Of a stretch of 5,453 nucleotides of DNA, positions 1 through 5,453 are shown piece by piece; position 1 is the stretch's first letter, and each line of letters opens with the position of its first letter. The notes below the pieces were generated by a model. The model was given only the letters and a program-made list of their open reading frames with translations, had not been told where the DNA came from and did not search any database. Made by a program: the position numbers and the translations under genes. This stretch comes from Oscillospiraceae bacterium. GTDB lineage: Bacteria; Bacillota; Clostridia; Oscillospirales; Acutalibacteraceae. The stretch lies in NCBI GenBank assembly GCA_902795765.1, contig CADBMQ010000008.1:1-5453 (forward strand), in the 5' to 3' direction.

Positions 1-1041
1 CTCAGGCTTTACGATTTCTTTAAGGTCGGTCGGAATTCCAACATCCTTTGAAAGCTGTTTTACCGCATTGATTGCCGCTTTACGAGCATCTTCAAGCGAC
101 ATTGCGTCAACTCCGTCAACGCCCATTGCCTTTGCAATATCACGATATTTTTCGCCTGTTGCAGGTGCATTATACTCCATAACTGTCGGAAGAATGATTG
201 CATTTGCAACACCGTGCGGTGTATCATAAAGTGCGCCAAGCGGATGAGCCATTGAGTGAACGATGCCAAGTCCGACATTCGAGAAGCCCATACCTGCAAC
301 ATACTGACCGAGCGCCATACCTTCTCTGCCTTCGGGTTTGTTTTCAACTGCCGAACGAAGATTTTTAGCGATAATTTCTATAGCCTTGATATGGAACATA
401 TCGCTCATTGCCCAAGCACCTGCGGTGATGTAGCCTTCGATTGCGTGGGTAAGTGCGTCCATACCTGTTGCAGCGGTGAGTCCTTTCGGCATTGATGACA
501 TCATATCGGGGTCAACTACTGCGACAACGGGAATGTCGTGAACATCAACGCAAACCATTTTGCGGTTTTTAGCGGCATCTGTTATTACATAGTTAATTGT
601 TACCTCTGCGGCAGTTCCTGCGGTTGTCGGTACTGCGATAATCGGCACACATTTATTCTTTGTCGGTGCAACACCTTCAAGGCTTACAACGTCTTCAAAC
701 TCGGGATTTGTGATGATGATACCGATTGCTTTTGCGGTATCCATTGACGAACCACCACCGATTGCAACAATACAATCTGCACCCGAATTTTTGAATGACT
801 GAACGCCTGTTTGAACATTTTCAACTGTCGGATTTGCTTTGATTTCGCTGTAAATTTCGTATGCCACACCCTCGGCATCGAGAATGTCGGTCAATTTTTT
901 CGTAACACCAAACTTCAAAAGGTCGGGGTCGGAACACACGAACGCTTTTTTGAAACCTCTGCCTTTAATCTCTTCGGGAATGCTTTTGATAGCACCTACT
1001 CCGTGATACGAGGTTTCGTTGAGAACAAATCTGTTTGCCAT
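1..1041 (-). CDS. fucO: Lactaldehyde reductase / L-1,2-propanediol oxidoreductase (iron-dependent group III alcohol dehydrogenase), C-terminus cut by window edge
   Basis: FucO interconverts lactaldehyde and 1,2-propanediol with NAD(H); in fermenting anaerobes it disposes of lactaldehyde made from L-fucose or L-rhamnose and regenerates NAD+. I read 347 uninterrupted codons from an ATG (MANRFVLNET) to the window edge. E. coli FucO has about 382, so roughly 35 C-terminal residues are missing. The alignment with the E. coli protein, recalled from memory, is close throughout: GGGS nucleotide-binding loop at residues 95-98, PTTAGTAAEVTINYVITD at 138-155, ATGMDALTHAIEGYIT at 191-206, GMGFSNVGLG at 250-259. 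The iron ligands are all present as D195, H199, H262 and H276 (E. coli D196, H200, H263, H277). D38 matches E. coli D39, the residue favouring NAD over NADP. The gene follows a phosphatase gene by 56 bp. The Shine-Dalgarno is poor: only a GAG 8 nt before the ATG. The enzyme call is firm; the physiological substrate is inferred from the family. Confidence 0.95.
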   Translation of the reverse strand, partial: MANRFVLNETSYHGVGAIKSIPEEIKGRGFKKAFVCSDPDLLKFGVTKKLTDILDAEGVAYEIYSEIKANPTVENVQTGVQSFKNSGADCIVAIGGGSSMDTAKAIGIIITNPEFEDVVSLEGVAPTKNKCVPIIAVPTTAGTAAEVTINYVITDAAKNRKMVCVDVHDIPVVAVVDPDMMSSMPKGLTAATGMDALTHAIEGYITAGAWAMSDMFHIKAIEIIAKNLRSAVENKPEGREGMALGQYVAGMGFSNVGLGIVHSMAHPLGALYDTPHGVANAIILPTVMEYNAPATGEKYRDIAKAMGVDGVDAMSLEDARKAAINAVKQLSKDVGIPTDLKEIVKPE

Positions 1042-1066
1042 AATAAAAACTCATTTTCTATTTACT

Positions 1067-1090
1067 CTGCCCTATGTGGCAGTCATTATA
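1067..1090 (-). promoter_or_regulatory. Possible fucO promoter (-10 TATAAT) followed by a short inverted repeat
   Basis: On the minus strand the 56-bp gap upstream of fucO holds a perfect TATAAT at 1090-1085. At 17-bp spacing the matching -35 position reads CAGCAT, which is poor, so any promoter would need activation or be weak. Just downstream, where transcription would begin, is a 5-bp inverted repeat CTGCC-N6-GGCAG (1082-1067), which could be an operator half-site pair or a small hairpin. It does not look like a catabolite-repression (cre) site. fucO could equally be read through from the phosphatase promoter, since I see no terminator in the gap. Confidence 0.35.
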
Positions 1091-1097
1091 CAATACA

Positions 1098-1811
1098 CTA
1101 AAAATAAATGCTGTTGTTATATTTTGTCGGCAAGCCGTCAAGTAAAAGATGCGAATCGTTTGCAACTTGAAGTGCTTGTGGATATGAAATCTTGTCATTG
1201 CCGAAGTCGATTACAGTCACGCCCGTATGGCTCATATTAAATCGTTGGCACATAAGTGGAAGCGGTATGTCGAGAACGGCACTCAAAAAGAGCATACCCG
1301 TTCCTTGATGAGCGAAGAGAGCAACTCGGTCATACTGCGGATTATTCGCAATATAGCAACCTTTTTCACGGTCGTGCTCGTAGCCGAGTTCTTTCAAAAA
1401 TCCGTCTGCCTCACGCTGAACACGAAGCGCACCCTCGCCAAAAGTTGTGTCTTTAAATTCGGGCTCGTTCATCCAATTATCGCCAAGTTCACGATAACGC
1501 TTTGAGCAGAAAAGTTCACGATATTTCGGCACACCAAACATCCAAGTTCGACTGCCGTCAGGTAGTTCAACCGACATCTGTTCCCACGCTCTGCCCTCGT
1601 CTGCCCAAGCAAGTTTTGTCAAGTCCTTTTTGAGTATCTCGCAAGTCGGCTCTGCCGTTTGGATTGCACGGGTGGACGTTGACGCATATATCTTGTCAAT
1701 TCCATATCTTGTGAGTCTTTTTGCCACTGCTTCGGCTTGTCTTTTGCCGAGAGGTGTCAAAGAATCGGGATTGTATGTCGGATCGCCGTGGCGAACATAA
1801 AATAATAGCAT
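1098..1811 (-). CDS. Histidine phosphatase superfamily protein (phosphoglycerate-mutase-like, cytosolic), substrate unknown
   Basis: A 237-residue member of the branch-1 histidine phosphatase superfamily, which moves or removes phosphate through a phosphohistidine intermediate. The nucleophile motif is near the N-terminus (YVRHGDP, R7-H8-G9), followed by TPLGKRQAEAVAKRL at 19-33, the second phosphate-binding arginine in STSTRAIQTAEP (R48), an acidic pair near the expected proton-donor position (D71-E72), and the second catalytic histidine in FAHQGTG (H168). All core catalytic residues are therefore in place. A long segment between about residues 75 and 150, rich in aromatic and charged residues, forms the variable cap that sets substrate choice and matches no specific subfamily I can name. 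It has no signal peptide or membrane segment. The ATG start is supported by AAAGAGG at 1825-1819, 7 nt upstream. A strong promoter lies directly upstream and fucO follows 56 bp downstream. Phosphoglycerate mutase, sugar phosphatase or a cofactor-related phosphatase all remain possible. Confidence 0.9.
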   Translation of the reverse strand: MLLFYVRHGDPTYNPDSLTPLGKRQAEAVAKRLTRYGIDKIYASTSTRAIQTAEPTCEILKKDLTKLAWADEGRAWEQMSVELPDGSRTWMFGVPKYRELFCSKRYRELGDNWMNEPEFKDTTFGEGALRVQREADGFLKELGYEHDREKGCYIANNPQYDRVALFAHQGTGMLFLSAVLDIPLPLMCQRFNMSHTGVTVIDFGNDKISYPQALQVANDSHLLLDGLPTKYNNSIYF

Positions 1812-1859
1812 TTTTTAGCCTCTTTATCGTGATATAATTTGTTGTTTTTTCTACATTTG

Positions 1860-1888
1860 ATTTTAACATTTAAAAAATAAATTGTCAA
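1860..1888 (-). promoter_or_regulatory. Near-consensus sigma-A-type promoter for the phosphatase gene
   Basis: Minus strand: -35 TTGACA (1888-1883, perfect), a 17-bp spacer, then -10 TAAAAT (1865-1860, one mismatch) preceded by TGT, giving an extended -10 (TGN). Transcription would start near 1853, leaving a leader of about 42 nt that contains the AAAGAGG ribosome site before the ATG at 1811. No repressor palindrome or riboswitch is visible in so short a leader, so expression is probably constitutive (inference). Confidence 0.85.
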
Positions 1889-1911
1889 TATAAATTATTA
1901 TTGTGTTTAAG

Positions 1912-1956
1912 TAAAAAAATAACAAAAACTCCTGCAATAATAATTGCAGGAGTTTT
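1912..1956 (-). terminator. Rho-independent terminator ending the mltG-U32-lipoprotein unit
   Basis: A 14-bp perfect inverted repeat (arms 1925-1938 and 1943-1956) with a 4-base loop forms a stem containing CTCCTGCAAT and its complement. Read on the minus strand it is followed by TTTTTG, TTA and then a run of seven T, the expected U-tract. It begins 4 bases after the stop codon of the lipoprotein gene. On the plus strand only a short TTTT follows the stem, so the signal is oriented for leftward transcription. Confidence 0.93.
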
Positions 1957-1960
1957 AAAT

Positions 1961-2656
1961 TTAACTCTGTTTTCTTGTTTCGTTTGCTACTGTTGTTGTG
2001 ACCGGTACTACGATAGAAACGGATTTTCTGAATTGCTCGGGTACCATTTTCTCGTCATCAAAACCTTTATATTTGTCGCCGACCTTCATACTTTCATTGC
2101 CTCTACTGAGTCCGCTGAAATACTCGGAATCGCCAACTCTACGGCGACTCTCGACTATGATATTATAATCGGTTGAGATGTATGTATAGTCATCGCCGTC
2201 CTCGTATTTATGACAGATAAGACCATAATATGTTCCTGTTGACGGAACTTCATCGTCCATAGCAATGCTGTTTGTATGTGTCAAAACTTTGAAGTGTTCT
2301 TTCAAAAGTTTATCCATTGAATCGTGATGAGCAACTGCTTCTTTTGTGTATCCGTCCTCTGTTGAAGCATTGTTTGTATATTCGTCCCAGCCGTTTGCTG
2401 TCTTGTGATAATAGTGCATTGTTGTGTCACGGTTTGTCCAATAAAAATACTCTTCGCCTACTCTTGCGACAACATAGTTCGCAAACTCTTCGTCCTCAAA
2501 GTCGATACGATAGTTGCCTTCAATATGAGGTGTTAATACCTCTTTATCATCTATATCTATCGGTGTTTCAACCTTTATTTTTGATGTATCCGCTCCACAA
2601 GATGCAACGCACAAGCACATTGCAACAGCAAGACATATTGCAAATATTTTTTTCAT
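1961..2656 (-). CDS. Secreted lipoprotein of unknown function
   Basis: I do not recognise the family. The start is the ATG giving MKKIFAICLA, with a strong AAGGAG 6 nt upstream. A 45-codon N-terminal extension is open but would run through the upstream gene and bury the signal peptide, so I reject it. The product has 231 residues: a lysine-started hydrophobic signal (about 1-16), then the lipobox V17-A18-S19-C20, so C20 should be lipidated and about 212 residues displayed on the outer face of the membrane. Residues 21-45 are a charged linker with no predicted structure. From about 48 to 215 the chain is rich in aromatic and acidic residues (FYWTN, MHYYHK, TGTYYGLICHKYEDGDDYTYIS), suggesting a small beta-rich domain. 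I see no enzyme motif. It is the last gene before the terminator and is probably translationally coupled to the U32 gene. It could be an envelope-stress or binding lipoprotein; this is speculation. Confidence 0.85.
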   Translation of the reverse strand: MKKIFAICLAVAMCLCVASCGADTSKIKVETPIDIDDKEVLTPHIEGNYRIDFEDEEFANYVVARVGEEYFYWTNRDTTMHYYHKTANGWDEYTNNASTEDGYTKEAVAHHDSMDKLLKEHFKVLTHTNSIAMDDEVPSTGTYYGLICHKYEDGDDYTYISTDYNIIVESRRRVGDSEYFSGLSRGNESMKVGDKYKGFDDEKMVPEQFRKSVSIVVPVTTTVANETRKQS

Positions 2657-2662
2657 GATGGT

Positions 2663-2668
2663 CTCCTT
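2663..2668 (-). promoter_or_regulatory. Shine-Dalgarno of the lipoprotein gene, overlapping the U32 stop codon
   Basis: AAGGAG on the minus strand shares its first two bases with the TAA stop of the upstream U32 gene (2669-2667) and lies 6 nt before the lipoprotein ATG. Ribosomes ending on the U32 gene would arrive directly on this site, so the arrangement favours translational coupling. It also decides the start of the lipoprotein gene. Confidence 0.85.
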
Positions 2669-3884
2669 ACTTTTTAACACGCAAAAATGCACCTTTACTG
2701 ATTTCACGAGAATAAAATTTAACAGGTTGTGCGGCATATCTCGCACATTCGAGTGGTTGCATATCTTTATCAAACAAGTCGCCCGTATCAATCTCGAACT
2801 GACCGAATTTCGGATCTAAAACATCAACCTTGCCCGGCCAAAAACGATTTCTTTGGGAAATAGTTGTCAACCCGTCTGTATGGTCCTCGACGACTCCACA
2901 CAACTCCCAATCTCTGATATATCCGCCGCTCGTATAGACCTGACCTTGCTCGGGCTTACCATAGTAAAATGCAGTCGAATACTCACGATGGCTGATTTTC
3001 ATAATCTCACGAACAAGTTCTTCCGACGGCTTATAGTCGAGTCCCTGCTCGGCAAATTTACGAGTTGCTCTTGCATAGGCATTGGTTACCGCCGCAACAT
3101 AGTACTCCGTTTTTGCTCTGCCTTCGAGTTTCAAACAACAAACACCAGCTTTATACATTTCGGGGATATGCTCAATCATACACATATCCTTCGCATTGAG
3201 AATATAACTGCCGTCCTGATCCTCGATAATGTCCATATACTGATTTGGTCGGGTTTCCTCAACTAACTTATAATTCCAACGGCACGGCTGAGCACAGTCA
3301 CCACGATTTGAATCTCTTCCTGTCAAGTAGTTGGACAAAAGGCATCTTCCTGAAACTGCCATACAGATTGCACCATGAGCAAAAGCCTCGATTTCAAGGT
3401 CTTTCGGAGTTTTTGCACGAATTTCGGCAATCTCTTCAAGCGAAAGTTCACGGGCAACAACTATTCTTTCTGCGCCCATATCGTGGTACGCTCTTGCAGT
3501 TAGATAGTTGACAACTCCCGTCTGCACAGAAATGTGGATTGCAACATTCGGTGCGTACTTTTTGCAAAGTGAAATCACACCGATGTCGGTAACAATAAAC
3601 GCATCTATGCCTTGTGCGGCAACTGCCTCGATAAATTCGGGCAAACGATCGCAATCGTTGTTTCTCGGCAGAGTGTTGAGCGTCAAGTACGCTTTAACTC
3701 CCCGCTCGTGGGCATATCGAACACCCTCGCCGATTTCTTCTATTGTGAAGTTTGCGGCAGCGGCACGCATACCGAACTCTTGTCCCGCAAAATATACTGC
3801 GTCTGCGCCAAAATCTACCGCAACTTTTAATGTTTTAAGGCTACCCGCAGGGGATAGCACCTCTGGTTTGATTATCTTTTCCAT
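2667..3884 (-). CDS. trhP: U32-family protein, YrrO/TrhP-like; probable tRNA U34 hydroxylation (ho5U) iron-sulfur protein
   Basis: A 405-residue U32 'peptidase' family protein. The family signature E-x-F-x2-G-A-I-C-x4-G-x-C-x-L-S is matched exactly at E166-S184 (EAFAHGAICMAVSGRCLLS), and the opening KPEVLSPAGSLKTL is typical of the TIM-barrel start. C174, C181, C197 and C201 (GDCAQPCRW) are candidates for the cysteine set that ligates a [4Fe-4S] cluster in related U32 proteins. A beta-rich C-terminal U32 domain follows from about 320. Length and sequence resemble B. subtilis YrrO (about 420 aa). That gene sits near mltG (yrrL), as here, and takes part in prephenate-dependent 5-hydroxyuridine formation at tRNA position 34. 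True protease activity is doubtful for this group. I chose the ATG overlapping the mltG stop by one base (TAATG), with GGGA 7 nt upstream. An in-frame TTG 4 codons earlier is possible but has poorer spacing. Family certain; the tRNA role is inferred by homology. Confidence 0.92.
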   Translation of the reverse strand: MEKIIKPEVLSPAGSLKTLKVAVDFGADAVYFAGQEFGMRAAAANFTIEEIGEGVRYAHERGVKAYLTLNTLPRNNDCDRLPEFIEAVAAQGIDAFIVTDIGVISLCKKYAPNVAIHISVQTGVVNYLTARAYHDMGAERIVVARELSLEEIAEIRAKTPKDLEIEAFAHGAICMAVSGRCLLSNYLTGRDSNRGDCAQPCRWNYKLVEETRPNQYMDIIEDQDGSYILNAKDMCMIEHIPEMYKAGVCCLKLEGRAKTEYYVAAVTNAYARATRKFAEQGLDYKPSEELVREIMKISHREYSTAFYYGKPEQGQVYTSGGYIRDWELCGVVEDHTDGLTTISQRNRFWPGKVDVLDPKFGQFEIDTGDLFDKDMQPLECARYAAQPVKFYSREISKGAFLRVKK

Positions 3885-5410
3885 TAGTATTCCCAATTTC
3901 CCTCTGATTGGAGTTTTGCAATTATTGCGTTATGCTCATTAAGTGAGTTTGTATAGTAGAAATTCATCTTCTTATCGGTTACAAAGTAAGTTGCTGTTAC
4001 AGAAGTGTCGGGATTGAATGCGGCTTTGATAGCATCTGCACTCGGTGCGCAAAGCGGTCCGGGAGGAAGTCCCGGGTAACCACCCTCAACATTGGTATTG
4101 TATCTTCCGTTGCCGTATGGATATTCAGCAGTCGGAGTTGAACCGAGATATTTGCCCGAATCACCCTTGCCGTCAAGTCGGTTATAGAAAACCTGTGCGA
4201 CTTTCGCCATATCCTTCGGGTAGCCACTTGCTTCGAGTTCGAGAATTGATGCAACTGAAAGCATTTGGTGAACTGTATATCCATGTTGTTTTGCAGATTG
4301 TACCATATCATCTGTGATCGACTTTGCGGTTTGTGCAAGCATTTTATCAATAGCACGTTCTGCATTTTTCACACCGTCAACATCTTCTTTTTTCTCAAAG
4401 AAATTGTATGTGTTCGGCGCAAGATAGCCTTCATATTTATAGTAAACTTTATCTGTCGGTATTTCATCGACAAAACTATAACTGTAACTGCCCTCTTCCA
4501 TAGCCTTATCGAATTCCTTTTCGCTACATACATTTTTGGAAACAAGCAACGAACGAATTTGGTCTATTGTTGCACGTTCGGGGATTGTTACAGTAATTTC
4601 AGGCGCTTGAATACCTGCCTCTTGGAGCGTTTGGATTATTCCGTCATAACCCATAGCCGACTGCAATTCGTAATCGCCGTAGTTATATGTACCGTCTGCA
4701 CCTGTGATTTTCGAGTAGATACGGAACAGGAACGGATATTGAATTACCTCTTTTTCTTCAAGCAAATCGGCTATTTGTTGTGTTGACGCACCTTCGGGAA
4801 TTGTAACCCACTCTTTACCGCCGTTTTTGAAGTTAAAGCCCATAATATCAATCATCGCGATAAGACCTGCACCCGCAATTCCGAGCGAAACAACGATTAT
4901 TCCGATAGTCCAGAGAACCGTTTTAAGTACACCGTGTTGCTTTTTCTCTTTTCTTCTGCCTTTGCGGTCGATTGTATATTCGACTTCGTCATCATAATCG
5001 TCGTAGTCGTCCTCGTTATCGTAATTATTAACAGAACGAGCATTATTGAGCGACCAACCCTCGCTTATCGGCTTTTCACCACTATCGACTACCTGAACAT
5101 TATCTAAATTGATGTTCTCGTACTTATTTTCAATCGAATGACTGCTCAAATCATCAAAATCGTCAGTCGATTTCTTTTGCTCAGCATTTGAAAAAATATC
5201 GTCAATATGAAACTCCTCGCTATTATTTGACTCAGTTTGAGTCGGAGTTTGTTCAACTGTTTGAACATTTTCAACATTTTCAACTGTTTCAACACTGTTG
5301 TTTTCTGACTGATAATCTTTGTTAAAAAAATCATTCGTCTGCTTTTCTATTTTTCCAAGTGCTTTGTCTATCATAGCATCAAGGTCAAAATTATTGTTGT
5401 TTTCGCTCAA
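3884..5410 (-). CDS. mltG: Endolytic murein transglycosylase MltG (YceG family)
   Basis: MltG is a membrane-anchored lytic transglycosylase that cleaves nascent glycan strands inside the chain and so limits their length. The 508-residue product has three parts. Residues 1-160 are a cytosolic, acidic, low-complexity region with VENVENVQTVEQ at 43-54 and NYDNEDDYDDYDDEVEY at 129-145. Residues 162-187 form one membrane helix, preceded by the basic DRKGRRKEKK that keeps the N-terminus inside. Residues 200-508 are extracellular: a LysM-like part (WVTIPEGASTQQIADLL) and the catalytic YceG domain. The catalytic glutamate is E391 in ASILELEAS, equivalent to E. coli E218 in ASIVEKET. YNRL, YNTN, YPGLPPGPLCAPS and YFVTD follow as expected. 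The SDPT stretch of many relatives is STPT here. The protein is longer than E. coli MltG (about 340) only because of the cytosolic tail, which is common in Clostridia. Start is TTG, chosen for the AAAGGAAG site 6 nt upstream; the next in-frame ATG is codon 13. Confidence 0.95.
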   Translation of the reverse strand: MSENNNNFDLDAMIDKALGKIEKQTNDFFNKDYQSENNSVETVENVENVQTVEQTPTQTESNNSEEFHIDDIFSNAEQKKSTDDFDDLSSHSIENKYENINLDNVQVVDSGEKPISEGWSLNNARSVNNYDNEDDYDDYDDEVEYTIDRKGRRKEKKQHGVLKTVLWTIGIIVVSLGIAGAGLIAMIDIMGFNFKNGGKEWVTIPEGASTQQIADLLEEKEVIQYPFLFRIYSKITGADGTYNYGDYELQSAMGYDGIIQTLQEAGIQAPEITVTIPERATIDQIRSLLVSKNVCSEKEFDKAMEEGSYSYSFVDEIPTDKVYYKYEGYLAPNTYNFFEKKEDVDGVKNAERAIDKMLAQTAKSITDDMVQSAKQHGYTVHQMLSVASILELEASGYPKDMAKVAQVFYNRLDGKGDSGKYLGSTPTAEYPYGNGRYNTNVEGGYPGLPPGPLCAPSADAIKAAFNPDTSVTATYFVTDKKMNFYYTNSLNEHNAIIAKLQSEGNWEY

Positions 5411-5416
5411 AATTAT

Positions 5417-5424
5417 CTTCCTTT
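5417..5424 (-). promoter_or_regulatory. Shine-Dalgarno of mltG, supporting a TTG start
   Basis: AAAGGAAG on the minus strand lies 6 nt before TTG at 5410. No ATG or GTG is present at a usable distance and the frame is closed by a TAA further upstream. This site is the main reason for choosing TTG over the ATG at codon 13, which lacks such a site. No clear promoter is seen in the remaining bases to 5453. Confidence 0.75.
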
Positions 5425-5453
5425 CCCTTTTAGATATACGTTCTGTTTATGTA

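Noticed and set aside
965..1054. Out-of-frame 29-codon upstream ORF overlapping the fucO start (ATG at 1054, MSFYYGK...)
   Set aside because: It has no Shine-Dalgarno and its peptide is just frame-shifted fucO sequence. It could slightly affect fucO initiation, but nothing in the sequence supports a real uORF.
1227..1505. Plus-strand open frames opposite the phosphatase gene
   Set aside because: The minus-strand frame encodes an intact histidine phosphatase; the antisense products have no recognisable features.
2657..2791. 45-codon N-terminal extension of the lipoprotein reading frame
   Set aside because: It overlaps the 3' end of the U32 gene, would place the signal peptide internally, and lacks a ribosome site, whereas the internal ATG has AAGGAG and a perfect lipoprotein signal.
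2667..3896. TTG start 4 codons upstream for the U32 gene (MGILMEK)
   Set aside because: Its ribosome-site spacing is only about 3 nt, while the ATG at 3884 has GGGA at good spacing and the common TAATG stop-start overlap.
3508..3942. Plus-strand open frame of 144 codons opposite the U32 gene
   Set aside because: It lies wholly antisense to conserved U32 and MltG coding sequence and its translation resembles no protein. The same applies to the plus-strand frames at 2853-3266 and 4265-4786.
5257..5275. 19-bp sequence (ctgtttgaacattttcaac) shared exactly with fucO at 807-825
   Set aside because: Both copies encode the same peptide VENVQT in the same frame with the same codons, inside unrelated proteins. 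Chance plus shared codon preference explains it better than a mobile or regulatory repeat.
5226..5292. Short direct repeats (ttcaacatt / ttcaactgt units) as a possible CRISPR or iteron array
   Set aside because: They lie in frame in the MltG tail, encode VEN/VEQ repeats, and have no regular spacers.

Overview
The window carries five protein genes, all on the minus strand, so transcription runs from high to low coordinates. The protein families and architecture point to an anaerobic, low-GC Gram-positive bacterium of the Clostridia (Firmicutes), plausibly a gut fermenter. The evidence is an mltG with a long acidic cytosolic N-terminus, a YrrO-type U32 protein next to mltG, a lipobox lipoprotein, AT-rich intergenic DNA with sigma-A-type promoter elements, and an anaerobic iron-dependent FucO. 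This placement is inference; no rRNA or other taxonomic marker is present.

Region 1 (about 5424 down to 1925) looks like the end of one transcription unit. It holds mltG (endolytic murein transglycosylase, TTG start), a U32-family gene (YrrO/TrhP-like, likely tRNA U34 hydroxylation) whose ATG overlaps the mltG stop by one base, and an uncharacterised lipoprotein gene whose Shine-Dalgarno sequence overlaps the stop of the U32 gene. A very clear rho-independent terminator (14-bp perfect stem plus T-tracts) closes the unit. The mltG promoter lies outside the window or is not recognisable in the last 43 bases.

Region 2 (about 1888 down to 1) begins with a near-consensus promoter (TTGACA, 17-bp spacer, TGTTAAAAT) directly behind the terminator. 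It drives a histidine-phosphatase-superfamily gene. 56 bp further on comes fucO (lactaldehyde reductase/1,2-propanediol oxidoreductase), which runs off the left edge without its last ~35 codons. A possible second promoter and a small inverted repeat sit in the gap before fucO.

Functionally the two regions look unrelated: cell-wall and tRNA housekeeping with an envelope lipoprotein, then a small carbon-metabolism unit in which FucO would re-oxidise NADH by reducing lactaldehyde from deoxysugar breakdown. I found no CRISPR array, mobile element, tRNA or rRNA, and no sign of a novel multi-gene system. The least understood items are the coupled lipoprotein and the substrate of the phosphatase.
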